A DNA stretch of 64,000 nucleotides from Chryseobacterium sediminis (GTDB lineage Bacteria > Bacteroidota > Bacteroidia > Flavobacteriales > Weeksellaceae), in NCBI RefSeq assembly GCF_008386505.1, contig NZ_VUNZ01000002.1, forward strand, positions 620,001 through 684,000, given 5' to 3'. Within the stretch, counting starts at the first letter, position 1; the number at the start of each line of letters is the position of its first letter. This document shows positions 39,239-47,171 of the stretch, piece by piece. The notes beneath the pieces were generated by a model, which worked only from the letters and a program-made list of their open reading frames with translations, did no database searches and had not been told where the DNA came from. A program made the position numbers and the translations under genes.

Positions 39239-40228
39239 GTGAAGGTTTTCCGACTTATACTATTCATCCTGCATCTGGGAATTTTATTTCTGCTGTTGGG
39301 CACACTATTGAATGCATATGTTCCACCGAAGGTTTTTCCATGGTTTAACTTACTTTCCTTAGGTTTCCCAGTGCTTATGATCCTTTATATCCTTCTGACG
39401 ATATTCTGGGTTTTCAGCTGGAAAAAAAGAGCGTTTGTATTTATGTTAGCCGGGCTGGCATTTATTAATCCGGTAAAACGATGGGTTAACTACTCTGATA
39501 GAAAAGGAAATGCTGAGATAAAAGTAGTTTCTTTCAATACCAGAGCGGGCGGTAGAGGAAACAAAGAGATTAGACCTTATCTAAGGTCTCAGGATGCGGA
39601 TGTTATTCTTTTACAGGAAGATGCTGGTAATGATTACCAATTTGAAGGATATAAAAAAGTAAATCCAGGAGGAGGTTTAACGATTTTGACCAAGCATAAA
39701 ATCATTAAACAGCAGATCATAGATCCGCAAGATGAAAATATAAGAATTCCTGGTTTACAGGCAGATATAGAGATTAATGGAAGGGTATACCGGTTTATTG
39801 ATGTATACCTTAATCCATTCCGCTTTGATAAAGATATGGTAAGGCTTAATGGAGACACTGATACCAACGAACAAAAAGCAAAAGATGTTGTAAAAAAGCT
39901 TATCCCTACTTTTAAGAAACATCAGGAGCAGACAGTTTTGATCAGACAAGTCATTGAAAATTCTCCTTATCCTGTTGTTCTTGCCGGAGACTTCAATTCT
40001 GTCCCTAATTCTTACGAATATTACCATTTATCAGACGGTCTTGAAGATACATTTTTAACGGCCGGAAAAGGCAGTGCAACCAGTTTTCATGATTATAAAT
40101 TTCCAATTAGAATCGACTATGTTTTTTCTTCAAAGTCATTAAAGGCAATATCTTATGAAGTTGACCGTTCTGTAAGTATTTCAGATCATTATCCTGTCAT
40201 CGTGAAATTTTCCGCAGAGAGCAAATAA
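39239..40228 (+). CDS. Endonuclease/exonuclease/phosphatase (EEP) family membrane protein, paralogue 1
   Basis: Protein of 329 residues starting at GTG 39239, 9 bp after the rhomboid gene. Two or three N-terminal membrane helices (about 5-80) anchor a C-terminal EEP domain: VVSFNTRAGGRG, DADVILLQEDAG (metal Glu), AGDFNSVPNS, IDYVFSSKSL and ISDHYPVIVKF (catalytic Asp-His). Metal-dependent phosphodiesterases of this fold act on nucleic acids, inositol phosphates or lipids, so the substrate is open. The next gene is a close paralogue. Confidence 0.9.
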   Translation: MKVFRLILFILHLGILFLLLGTLLNAYVPPKVFPWFNLLSLGFPVLMILYILLTIFWVFSWKKRAFVFMLAGLAFINPVKRWVNYSDRKGNAEIKVVSFNTRAGGRGNKEIRPYLRSQDADVILLQEDAGNDYQFEGYKKVNPGGGLTILTKHKIIKQQIIDPQDENIRIPGLQADIEINGRVYRFIDVYLNPFRFDKDMVRLNGDTDTNEQKAKDVVKKLIPTFKKHQEQTVLIRQVIENSPYPVVLAGDFNSVPNSYEYYHLSDGLEDTFLTAGKGSATSFHDYKFPIRIDYVFSSKSLKAISYEVDRSVSISDHYPVIVKFSAESK

Positions 40229-40301
40229 TCATAAAAAGAGTTAAAATTGTCTGCTTGGTAGGATTTTTGTTGAAAGAAAACCGTACCAAGACCGTTTTTT
40301 C

Positions 40302-41273
40302 ATGAAGTCGAATCAGATATTACTATTTATACATATCGTTATTGCTGTTTTGTTGTTATGCACTTTAGGAAATGCATGGATTCCGCCTAACCTTTTGGGT
40401 AATCTGAATCTTCTCTCGCTTGGTTTCCCTTATCTTATACTGGCACATATAATTCTTACACTGATTTGGATCTTTAAAAAACAAAAAATAGCTATCGCTT
40501 TTGCATTAGGTACTCTTATTTTCTATAATCCGATCAGACGATGGATCAACTTTTCCCCGAAAACAGAGAATGTAAAAACAATACGGGATATTAAAGTATT
40601 GACATTTAACGTAAAATATGGGGAATACGGTTGGGATAAAGTAAAAAATTATATTAAAGAACAGGATGCGGACATTATTCTTGTACAGGAAAAAGATACC
40701 AACCGCGCTATAAAACGAGATCTTATAAAATATCCTTCTGTCATTCTGAAAACAAAACACAAAATTGTAAGACAGGCAGAACTGATTGATGAGAAGGCAA
40801 GAGGAAATTCATTCTATGCTGATATTGATATCAATGGAAAAGTAATCAGAATAGTGAATGTGTATCTTGAGCCTTTCAGACTTCATAAATCTATGTTTAC
40901 AAAGCTTGACGGTTTAGGTTTTGGAAATGTTTCCCAACTCCTTTCGCATATGACACCTACATTTCAGGCTCATGAAGACCAAGTGAAAAGAATCAGAAAA
41001 ATGGTAGATTTATCTCCTTATCCGGTTATTTTAGCTGGAGATTTCAATTCTGTTCCCAATTCTTATGAATATTATAATCTGGGGAAAGACCTTCAGGATG
41101 CCTTTTTAGTGGCAGGAAAGGGGAGTGCAAGCAGTTTTCATGACTATAAAGTTCCTTTGAGAATTGATTATATCTTCAGTTCAAAATCCATTATTCCTCT
41201 AAGCTATAAAGTAGACCAGTCTGTGAAATTATCGGATCACTATCCTGTAATTGCAGAATTTCTGCTAAATTAG
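40302..41273 (+). CDS. EEP family membrane protein, paralogue 2
   Basis: Protein of 323 residues and a tandem duplicate of the gene upstream: same N-terminal membrane anchors (LLLCTLGNAWIPPNLLGN against LLLGTLLNAYVPPKVFPW), same EEP motifs (VLTFNVKYGEYG, DADIILVQEKD, AGDFNSVPNSYEYYNLGKDL, IDYIFSSKS, LSDHYPVIAEF). Metal and catalytic residues appear intact in both. The products probably face different sides or act on different substrates; nothing in the sequence says which. Confidence 0.9.
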   Translation: MKSNQILLFIHIVIAVLLLCTLGNAWIPPNLLGNLNLLSLGFPYLILAHIILTLIWIFKKQKIAIAFALGTLIFYNPIRRWINFSPKTENVKTIRDIKVLTFNVKYGEYGWDKVKNYIKEQDADIILVQEKDTNRAIKRDLIKYPSVILKTKHKIVRQAELIDEKARGNSFYADIDINGKVIRIVNVYLEPFRLHKSMFTKLDGLGFGNVSQLLSHMTPTFQAHEDQVKRIRKMVDLSPYPVILAGDFNSVPNSYEYYNLGKDLQDAFLVAGKGSASSFHDYKVPLRIDYIFSSKSIIPLSYKVDQSVKLSDHYPVIAEFLLN

Positions 41274-41277
41274 TTCC

Positions 41278-41640
41278 ATGAAAAATTTACTGCCTGCGAT
41301 TTTTATTATCACTATCCTCTTCACCGCATGTTCCAAGAAAGAAACTCCGGGATTCGCTGCTGAGCAGGAAGTTAAGATGAATTATGATACTGTTGCTGTT
41401 GATTCTTTTTCCACGGGGGCAGTTTCAGTAGATATTGCACGCAAGATAAGAATGTCTTCCCCTCAATATCTTGATTCTGTAAAACAGGCTAAAAAACTTC
41501 AGGAAGAAGAGAATAAGCTAAAAGCAGAACTTGAAAAAGAAAATAAAGCAAAACAAGAAGAGGAGAAGAAAAAGGCAGAGGCAGAAAAGAAGCAGAAACC
41601 TGTAGAAACACCTTCAACACCAGACGCTAAGACACAATAA
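41278..41640 (+). CDS. Small lipoprotein with Lys/Glu-rich helical tail
   Basis: Protein of 120 residues. The signal MKNLLPAIFIITILFTACSKKE has a lipobox with Cys18. After a short linker comes a long helix very rich in Lys and Glu (about 70-108, predicted coiled coil), ending with Pro/Thr residues. It starts 4 bp after the second EEP gene and is probably co-transcribed. No known family; a structural or periplasmic spacer role is possible. Confidence 0.75.
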   Translation: MKNLLPAIFIITILFTACSKKETPGFAAEQEVKMNYDTVAVDSFSTGAVSVDIARKIRMSSPQYLDSVKQAKKLQEEENKLKAELEKENKAKQEEEKKKAEAEKKQKPVETPSTPDAKTQ

Positions 41641-41668
41641 AGTCAAAATCATTTAAAAAATATATAAT

Positions 41669-42079
41669 ATGAAAAAACAAATCCTTACAGCAGCAGTGAT
41701 TTCAGTATTCACTGTAGCATGTACAAAATCAACAACGAAAACAGAACAGGTAGAAAATGCTGACGGATCAGTTACGACAACCACTACTACCGTTACAGAA
41801 ACCCCAAACACTGTTGATACTGCAAAGATCAACGATGCAAAAGAAGATGTGAAAGCAAAAGTAGATGCCGCTGGAAACAAGATCGACGATGCTGCTCAGA
41901 AAGCTAAAGATAAAATTGATGCAACAGCCGATAAAACGAAACAGGATCTTCACAAGGCTGGTCAGGATATCAAAACTGAAGCAAATAAAGTAGGACAGGA
42001 TGCCAAAGAAGCCGCGAAAAAAGGAGCTTCAAAAGTAGAGGAAGCTGCGAAAAAAGTAAAAGAAGATTTAAGTAAATAA
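41669..42079 (+). CDS. Small LEA-like lipoprotein
   Basis: Protein of 136 residues. The signal MKKQILTAAVISVFTVACTK has a lipobox with Cys18, then a Thr-rich linker (SVTTTTTTVTE). The rest consists of 11-residue-like repeats rich in Ala, Lys and Asp (for example DAAQKAKDKIDATADKTKQD, GQDIKTEANKVGQDAKEAAK), as in late-embryogenesis-abundant and YtxH-like proteins that act in stress tolerance. This is an inference from composition. It lies 28 bp after the preceding lipoprotein gene and ends in a strong terminator. Confidence 0.75.
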   Translation: MKKQILTAAVISVFTVACTKSTTKTEQVENADGSVTTTTTTVTETPNTVDTAKINDAKEDVKAKVDAAGNKIDDAAQKAKDKIDATADKTKQDLHKAGQDIKTEANKVGQDAKEAAKKGASKVEEAAKKVKEDLSK

Positions 42080-42087
42080 AATAAAAT

Positions 42088-42124
42088 TGCCGTAATTCAA
42101 ACAGAATTACGGCATTTATTTTTT
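42088..42124. terminator. Strong terminator
   Basis: An 11-bp perfect stem TGCCGTAATTC / GAATTACGGCA with an AAACA loop, then TTTATTTTTT. It lies between convergent genes. Confidence 0.9.
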
Positions 42125-42144
42125 AGTTGTAAAGAGAGTATTTT

Positions 42145-43659
42145 TTATTTATTCATTTCCAGCAAAGGTTCAATATATTCTCTGTCGTTGCTCAACCTTG
42201 GTACTTTATTCTGGCCGCCAAGTTTTCCTTTAGCTTCCAGCCAATGATAGAAAAGATTGGTTTTAGCGATGTGTACAATAGGTCTTTTAAGGGTTATATT
42301 GTTGTATCTCTTTGCTTCATAATCAGAGTTGATGGTTTTTAAGTGCTTATCAAAAGCATCAATAAAGCTGTCCAGGTCATCCGGATGCTGACTGAATTCA
42401 AAAATCCATTCATGGGCACCTCCTTCGTTTCCTTTCATAAAAACAGGGGCTCCTGTGAAATCTGTGATTTGGGCTCCCGTAACTTCACAGGCTTTTGAAA
42501 GAGCAGATTCCACATTGGTAATCATCAGTTCTTCCCCAAAAGCATTGATATAATGTTTGGTTCTTCCTGTTATTTTAATTCTGAACGGATTCGTTGATGT
42601 AAAGATAACGGTGTCTCCAATAAGGTATCTCCACAGACCGCCGTTGGTTGTAATAACCATTGCATAATTTTTTCCCACTTCCACATCTTCCAGGCTTACC
42701 ACTTTCGGGTTTGAAAAATGGAACTGATCCATAGGAATGAATTCGTAGAATATACCATAATCCAGCATCAGCAGCATCTCATCACTGTCTGATCTGTCCT
42801 GTATCCCGAAGAAGCCTTCAGAAGCATTGTAAATTTCGTAGTAATTGATGTTTTTTCCGATGATCTGTCTGAATTGCTCCCTGTAGGGCTTAAAACTGAT
42901 TCCACCGTGAAAAAACACCTCCAAATTCGGCCATAGCTCTGAAATACTTCCGATATTGGTTTCCTTCAGAACTTTTTGAAGAAGAACCATCATCCAGCTT
43001 GGTACCCCAAGGATACTTCCCACATCTTCATTTTTTACTTCAGAGGTAATTGCCTTCAGCTTACTTTCCCATTCTCCCATCAGGGAAACTTTTTTGCTTG
43101 GAGTAGTCGTAATTTCTACCCAAAACGGAAGATTATCAATTAAAATAGCAGATAAATCGCCAAATTTTGTGTTAAAATCAGCATAAAGTTCAGAACTTCC
43201 GCCTAAACGTAAATTTTTATAATTAAAAAGCTGATTTTCGGGATGGTTATTGGCATAAATGGATACCATGTCCTTTCCTGCCTTCATGTGGCAGTATTCA
43301 AGGCTTTCAGCAGAAATAGGGATGAATTTGCTCTTGGCATTGGTGGTTCCCGATGATTTGGCAAAATGTTTAATGAGCCCGGGCCAGCTTACATCCTTGT
43401 ATCCCTGTCTTGCTTTTTCAATATAAGGCTCCATTTCTTCGTAGGTAACAATCGGAACCTTGTTTTTAAAATCCTGATAACTTGATATAGAGTTGAATCC
43501 GTATAGTTTACCATATTCCGTATCCTCTGCATGAAACAGCTGAGAAAAAAGTATACCTTTCTGGGTCTCAATGGGATGGTCCATGAAATTCTGTATCTGA
43601 TCAATCCTTTGACGGATAAACCAGTTAACTACGGTATTGAAAAGTGCTTTGGTTGCCAT
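42145..43659 (-). CDS. GH3-family acyl-adenylate-forming protein
   Basis: Protein of 504 residues of the GH3 fold, known in plants as auxin- or jasmonate-amido synthetases and widespread in Bacteroidota with unknown substrates. Visible features: HFAKSSGTTNAKSKFIPIS (ATP-binding loop with SSGTT), NYYEIYNASEGFFGIQD (motif 2, Tyr-x-x-Ser/Ala-Glu), WRYLIGDTVIFTS (Asp of the ATP site) and the C-terminal EELMITNVESAL segment. It is cytoplasmic and should couple a carboxylic acid to an amine via an acyl-AMP. It is a single gene between two terminators. Confidence 0.9.
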   Translation of the reverse strand: MATKALFNTVVNWFIRQRIDQIQNFMDHPIETQKGILFSQLFHAEDTEYGKLYGFNSISSYQDFKNKVPIVTYEEMEPYIEKARQGYKDVSWPGLIKHFAKSSGTTNAKSKFIPISAESLEYCHMKAGKDMVSIYANNHPENQLFNYKNLRLGGSSELYADFNTKFGDLSAILIDNLPFWVEITTTPSKKVSLMGEWESKLKAITSEVKNEDVGSILGVPSWMMVLLQKVLKETNIGSISELWPNLEVFFHGGISFKPYREQFRQIIGKNINYYEIYNASEGFFGIQDRSDSDEMLLMLDYGIFYEFIPMDQFHFSNPKVVSLEDVEVGKNYAMVITTNGGLWRYLIGDTVIFTSTNPFRIKITGRTKHYINAFGEELMITNVESALSKACEVTGAQITDFTGAPVFMKGNEGGAHEWIFEFSQHPDDLDSFIDAFDKHLKTINSDYEAKRYNNITLKRPIVHIAKTNLFYHWLEAKGKLGGQNKVPRLSNDREYIEPLLEMNK

Positions 43660-43710
43660 TCCAACAAATATAATGATATTTGAATTTTCTGAAAATTTTT
43701 TGCAGGATTA

Positions 43711-43742
43711 AATAAAAAAACCGCTACAAAATATGTAACGGT
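43711..43742 (-). terminator. Terminator after the bacilliredoxin gene
   Basis: Minus-strand stem ACCGTTACA / TGTAGCGGT (one mismatch) followed by TTTTTTTATT, 24 bp after the stop. Confidence 0.8.
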
Positions 43743-43765
43743 TTGATATTTAGATTATTGTTTTC

Positions 43766-44176
43766 TTAGCAATATTCGTCATATGCAGCCTGAAGGTTTG
43801 CTGCGATAGCACCTGCAGGGTTTCCTTCGATGTGGTGTCTTTCCAGCATGTGAACCAATTCACCATCTTTGAAAAGAGCTACACATGGAGAACTTGGAGG
43901 GAATGGAGCAAGGTGTTTTCTTGCCTCTACTACTGCCTCAGTATCAAATCCTGCGAATACAGTTGTTAAATGATCAGGTTTCTTATCTCCGGTTAATGAG
44001 TAAACAACTCCTGGTCTTGCCGCTCCTGCAGCACAACCACATACGGAATTAATTACTAATAATGTAGTTCCGGACTGCTTCAACGCATCTTCTACCTGAG
44101 TTGGCGTTGTTAAATCCTGGAAACCTTTATCTGTAAGCTCTGCCTTCATTGGCATTACTAAATCTGTTGGATACAT
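43766..44176 (-). CDS. Bacilliredoxin BrxA/BrxB (YphP/YqiW family)
   Basis: Protein of 136 residues from the ATG at 44176 (MYPTDLVMPMKAEL). The longer frame would include the -7 element at 44197-44204 and is rejected. Thioredoxin-like fold with the CGC motif Cys46-Gly-Cys48 in INSVCGCAAGAARPG and the family sequence FPPSSPCVALF, then HMLERHHIEG. In Firmicutes these proteins remove bacillithiol from mixed disulfides; in Bacteroidota the same role fits organisms that make bacillithiol or a related thiol. A single gene with its own promoter and terminator. Confidence 0.93.
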   Translation of the reverse strand: MYPTDLVMPMKAELTDKGFQDLTTPTQVEDALKQSGTTLLVINSVCGCAAGAARPGVVYSLTGDKKPDHLTTVFAGFDTEAVVEARKHLAPFPPSSPCVALFKDGELVHMLERHHIEGNPAGAIAANLQAAYDEYC

Positions 44177-44196
44177 ATATTTTGTTTTTATCTGTA

Positions 44197-44227
44197 CAAA
44201 GTTAAGCATTTCTTTGCGTTTGTTCAA
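44197..44227 (-). promoter_or_regulatory. Promoter of the bacilliredoxin gene
   Basis: On the minus strand TTG (44227-44225), a 20-nt spacer and TAACTTTG (44204-44197) fit the flavobacterial consensus fully. Confidence 0.8.
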
Positions 44228-44336
44228 TATATAAAAACTATCAATTGATTAGTCATAAAAAATTAATCAAATATTAATATTGTAATAATATTCAAAAAAA
44301 TGTGAATTAAGACTAGGAATAATGGAAAATTATTAT

Positions 44337-44531
44337 TAATTTTGAAATGATTCTGAAAAACAAACGACCATGAAAAAAACATTTAAGGCTTTCCCTCAAG
44401 CAATCAATCACTTAAATACTCTATGAAATATGGTAGTATCTTAATTCTTTTTACAGTTTAGAATCAAAACTGATTAACAAACTTTAATATCCAAAGAAAG
44501 TGAAGCCCGGAACTGAAGAGTTCCGGGCTTC
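44337..44531 (+). ncRNA. Possible short transcript with an 18-residue ORF
   Basis: A -7 element TAATTTTG (44337-44344) is followed 25 nt later by ATG at 44370 and an 18-codon ORF (MKKTFKAFPQAINHLNTL, stop TGA at 44426). A GC-rich hairpin ends the unit at 44502-44531. The rest of the 44228-44632 gap holds no gene. It could be a small RNA, a small protein or a relict gene; support is weak. Confidence 0.35.
44502..44531. terminator. GC-rich hairpin, end of the dcw/yqeY operon or of a short RNA
   Basis: A 13-bp perfect stem GAAGCCCGGAACT / AGTTCCGGGCTTC with a GAAG loop and short T-runs on both sides. It lies about 100 bp after the stop of the YqeY-like gene on the minus strand and can act in both directions. 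Confidence 0.65.
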
Positions 44532-44632
44532 TTTAATCAAATCGATATGCAAAGGTTGTATATCCTAATATAAATAGTTGATAGAAAATAAGTTGAAGGG
44601 GAATGAATCTCCCGTCAACGGTTAGTTTTCAA

Positions 44633-45079
44633 CTAAGACAAAAGCTTTTTAGCCATCTCGGAAATACTTTTTCCGTCTGATTTTCCAGCTAATGCTTTCG
44701 ATGCAGCTCCCATTACCTTCCCTAAATCTTTGATAGATTCAGCTCCGGTTTCAGAAATAATATTTTTAATTTCTGTTTCAAGCTCTTCAGCTGAAAGCTG
44801 TTTAGGTAAAAACTTCTCAATTACTTTCATTTGAGCTTCTTCTACTTCTGCAAGATCCTGTCTCCCCTGGGCAGAAAACTGCTCAAAAGAATCTTTACGC
44901 TGCTTGATCATTCTCTGAAGAATAGCAATTTCCTGCTCTGCGGAAACTTCAGCGCCTCTTGCTTCTGTTTGTAAAAGAAGAATCTGAGATTTTACAGCAC
45001 GAAGAGAGTCCAGAGCTACTCTGTCTTTTTCTCTCATAGCTGTTTTTATAGCTTCGCTTATTATATTTTCTAAACTCAT
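44633..45079 (-). CDS. GatB/YqeY-domain protein
   Basis: Protein of 148 residues of the YqeY family, a homologue of the C-terminal tRNA-binding domain of the amidotransferase subunit GatB: AMREKDRVALDSLRAVKSQI (residues about 14-33), QRKDSFEQFSAQGRQDLAEVEEAQMKVIEKFLPKQLS, and the end GKVMGAASKALAGKSDGKSIS. It may influence tRNA amidotransferase action or tRNA handling. It follows ftsZ (90-bp gap with an inverted repeat) and probably closes the dcw operon. Confidence 0.93.
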   Translation of the reverse strand: MSLENIISEAIKTAMREKDRVALDSLRAVKSQILLLQTEARGAEVSAEQEIAILQRMIKQRKDSFEQFSAQGRQDLAEVEEAQMKVIEKFLPKQLSAEELETEIKNIISETGAESIKDLGKVMGAASKALAGKSDGKSISEMAKKLLS

Positions 45080-45086
45080 GGTTTGG

Positions 45087-45165
45087 GCTTTAGGCTTTAG
45101 GCAATAAGCAGTAAGCCTTTTGATTCGGCTGGAATTGCCTTATAGCTTACTGCGTACTGCTTATA
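45087..45165. repeat. Inverted repeat between ftsZ and the yqeY-like gene
   Basis: GCTTTAGGCAATAAGCAGTAAGC on the left and GCTTACTGC plus GCTTATAGC on the right form an imperfect inverted repeat. Related words (GCTTTAAGCTTTAAGCTTATTGC) stand between murD and mraY at 55388-55440. Confidence 0.6.
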
Positions 45166-45169
45166 GCGT

Positions 45170-47080
45170 TTAATCTACGTCTTTATTTAAAAATCTGTTT
45201 TCTCTGATCTGCATAGAACCATTGTTGTCAGACAGATATGTATTGATGTTCTGATCTGAAGCATTGGTTCCGTCAATCGAAATATTTTTTCTTTTGAAAG
45301 CAGGAATTGATTCAAATTCACTGGTGCTGTCAAAGCTTTGGTAGCGCGAGTTGAATTCTTTCAATTTATTTCTTCTTTCAATCACTCTGTCCTGGTCAAT
45401 CGTCTTATTCACAAAAGTGAATTCTGATTCTTCTGTTTTCGGAGTTTCAATTTCTGTTTTGTTTTCAAAAGCTGTTCTTGTTTCAGCTTTTGGTTCTTCC
45501 TGTTTCTGGTAGAAGGTTTCAATTTTCTGAGCCGGCTCAGCTACAGCAGCATTGCTCGGATTGTTAAACTCTGCTTTTGGCTGCCCAAAATCAGTATTAG
45601 GCTCATTTCTGACTGGTTCGTTTACAAAGAAACTGAATTCAACAGGTTTTTCTTCTGTAAAAGAGCTGCCGAATGGAGTTCCAGACTGTGGCTCATCTTT
45701 TTTATTTTCAAAATCAAATGAGAAAGACTGAATTTCCAGGTCATTTGGATCTTCATTCTCTTCATCAATAGTAAATAAGCTGTATTCCTGCTCTCCTTCC
45801 TCTTCGTTTCTCCAGCTGTTTTCAGGAGTATTTACTATATCTTCCTCTTTGTCAGAGAATTTTATTTCAGATTTCACCTGTTCTTCTTCAAGAATCATTT
45901 TTTTTTCAATAGATGTAACCTTGAACTGTGTGCTGTGGTCTTCATCATCTAATCTGAAATGATTGGCTCTGCCGGAATCTGCTGCATCAGGTGTAGATTC
46001 TCTTTCCTCTCTTGTTTTGAAAGGGGAGTTTTTCGGAGCATCAAAACTGTCGTTAAGACTGATTCTGATTTTCTCTGTAGGTCCAGCAAATTTCTTGTTT
46101 TCATTAGAGAATCCTGTTGCGATAACAAGAACGCTTACAGCATCTCCTAGTTCTTCATCAGCACCTACTCCGAAGATAATATCTGCTGTGTTTCCAGCTT
46201 CTTTCTGAATGTGGTCCATGATGATACCAATCTCATCCATAGTCACTTCTTCAGCACCACTTCTGATCAATAACAGAACGTTTTTAGCCCCTGTAATCTT
46301 ATTATCATTCAATAATGGGGAATCCAGAGCTTTTCTTACGGCTTCTTCGGCTTTATTTTCACCTGAAGCAGTTCCTGTAGACATCAAAGCGGTACCTGAA
46401 TTCTGAAGTACAGATTTAGCATCTCTAAAGTCAATGTTTACATCAAAGTAACCTGTAATAACTTCTGCCATACCTTTGGCTGCATTGGCTAAAACTTCAT
46501 CGGCTTTTGAGAATCCTTGCTTAAATCCAAGGTTTCCAAACTGCTGTCTTAGTTTATCATTGTTGATCACAATTAATGAATCAACATTATTTTTTAGTTT
46601 ATCAAGACCGTTTTCAGCCTGATCAAGTCTTCTTTTACCCTCAAAACTGAAAGGAACGGTAACAATACCTACGGTAAGAATTCCCATGTCTTTTGCTACT
46701 TTAGCAATGACAGGAGCGGCTCCGGTACCGGTACCACCACCCATTCCGGCAGTGATAAACACCATTTTGGTGTTTTGTCCCATAGCAGCTTTAATATCTT
46801 CAATACTTTCGATTGCAGATTTTTCTCCAACCTCAGGGTCTGCACCCGCTCCAAGACCTTCTGTGATCGTGGTTCCTAACTGAACTTTATTAGCAACCGG
46901 GTTATTATCAAGAGTCTGAGCATCTGTATTACAAATCACGAAATCTACCCCGTGAATTCCTTTCTCGTACATGTGCTTCAGAGCGTTGTTTCCACCGCCC
47001 CCTACACCGATTACTTTTATGATGGATGAATTTCCTTTTGGCAAATCAAATGAAAATCCTTGTGTACCTATATTTTCCAT
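45170..47080 (-). CDS. ftsZ: Cell division protein FtsZ
   Basis: Protein of 636 residues, much longer than E. coli FtsZ (383), as usual in Bacteroidota. The GTPase core (1-330) has KVIGVGGGGNNALKHM, the tubulin signature GGGTGTGAAPVIA, FDVNIDFRDAKSVL and the T7 loop NNDKLR. An acidic, Pro/Glu-rich linker of about 250 residues follows. Near the C-terminus are FESIPAFKRKN (resembling the conserved C-terminal peptide that binds FtsA) and the end RFLNKDVD common in the phylum. It polymerises into the Z-ring in the cytoplasm. It is next to ftsA, its membrane anchor, with a 91-bp gap. Confidence 0.97.
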   Translation of the reverse strand: MENIGTQGFSFDLPKGNSSIIKVIGVGGGGNNALKHMYEKGIHGVDFVICNTDAQTLDNNPVANKVQLGTTITEGLGAGADPEVGEKSAIESIEDIKAAMGQNTKMVFITAGMGGGTGTGAAPVIAKVAKDMGILTVGIVTVPFSFEGKRRLDQAENGLDKLKNNVDSLIVINNDKLRQQFGNLGFKQGFSKADEVLANAAKGMAEVITGYFDVNIDFRDAKSVLQNSGTALMSTGTASGENKAEEAVRKALDSPLLNDNKITGAKNVLLLIRSGAEEVTMDEIGIIMDHIQKEAGNTADIIFGVGADEELGDAVSVLVIATGFSNENKKFAGPTEKIRISLNDSFDAPKNSPFKTREERESTPDAADSGRANHFRLDDEDHSTQFKVTSIEKKMILEEEQVKSEIKFSDKEEDIVNTPENSWRNEEEGEQEYSLFTIDEENEDPNDLEIQSFSFDFENKKDEPQSGTPFGSSFTEEKPVEFSFFVNEPVRNEPNTDFGQPKAEFNNPSNAAVAEPAQKIETFYQKQEEPKAETRTAFENKTEIETPKTEESEFTFVNKTIDQDRVIERRNKLKEFNSRYQSFDSTSEFESIPAFKRKNISIDGTNASDQNINTYLSDNNGSMQIRENRFLNKDVD

Positions 47081-47099
47081 AACTATACTTTTAATAATT

Positions 47100-47171
47100 A
47101 TAATTGATAATTGATTGATGATAATTGATAAGGAAAAGATCGTTTATCGCTTATCATTCATCATTTATAAT
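47100..47171. repeat. AT-rich inverted repeat between ftsA and ftsZ
   Basis: AATTGATAATTGATTGATGATAAT on the left and TTATCATTCATCATTTATAATT on the right form an imperfect inverted repeat with words similar to those at 60625-60690. Confidence 0.5.
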
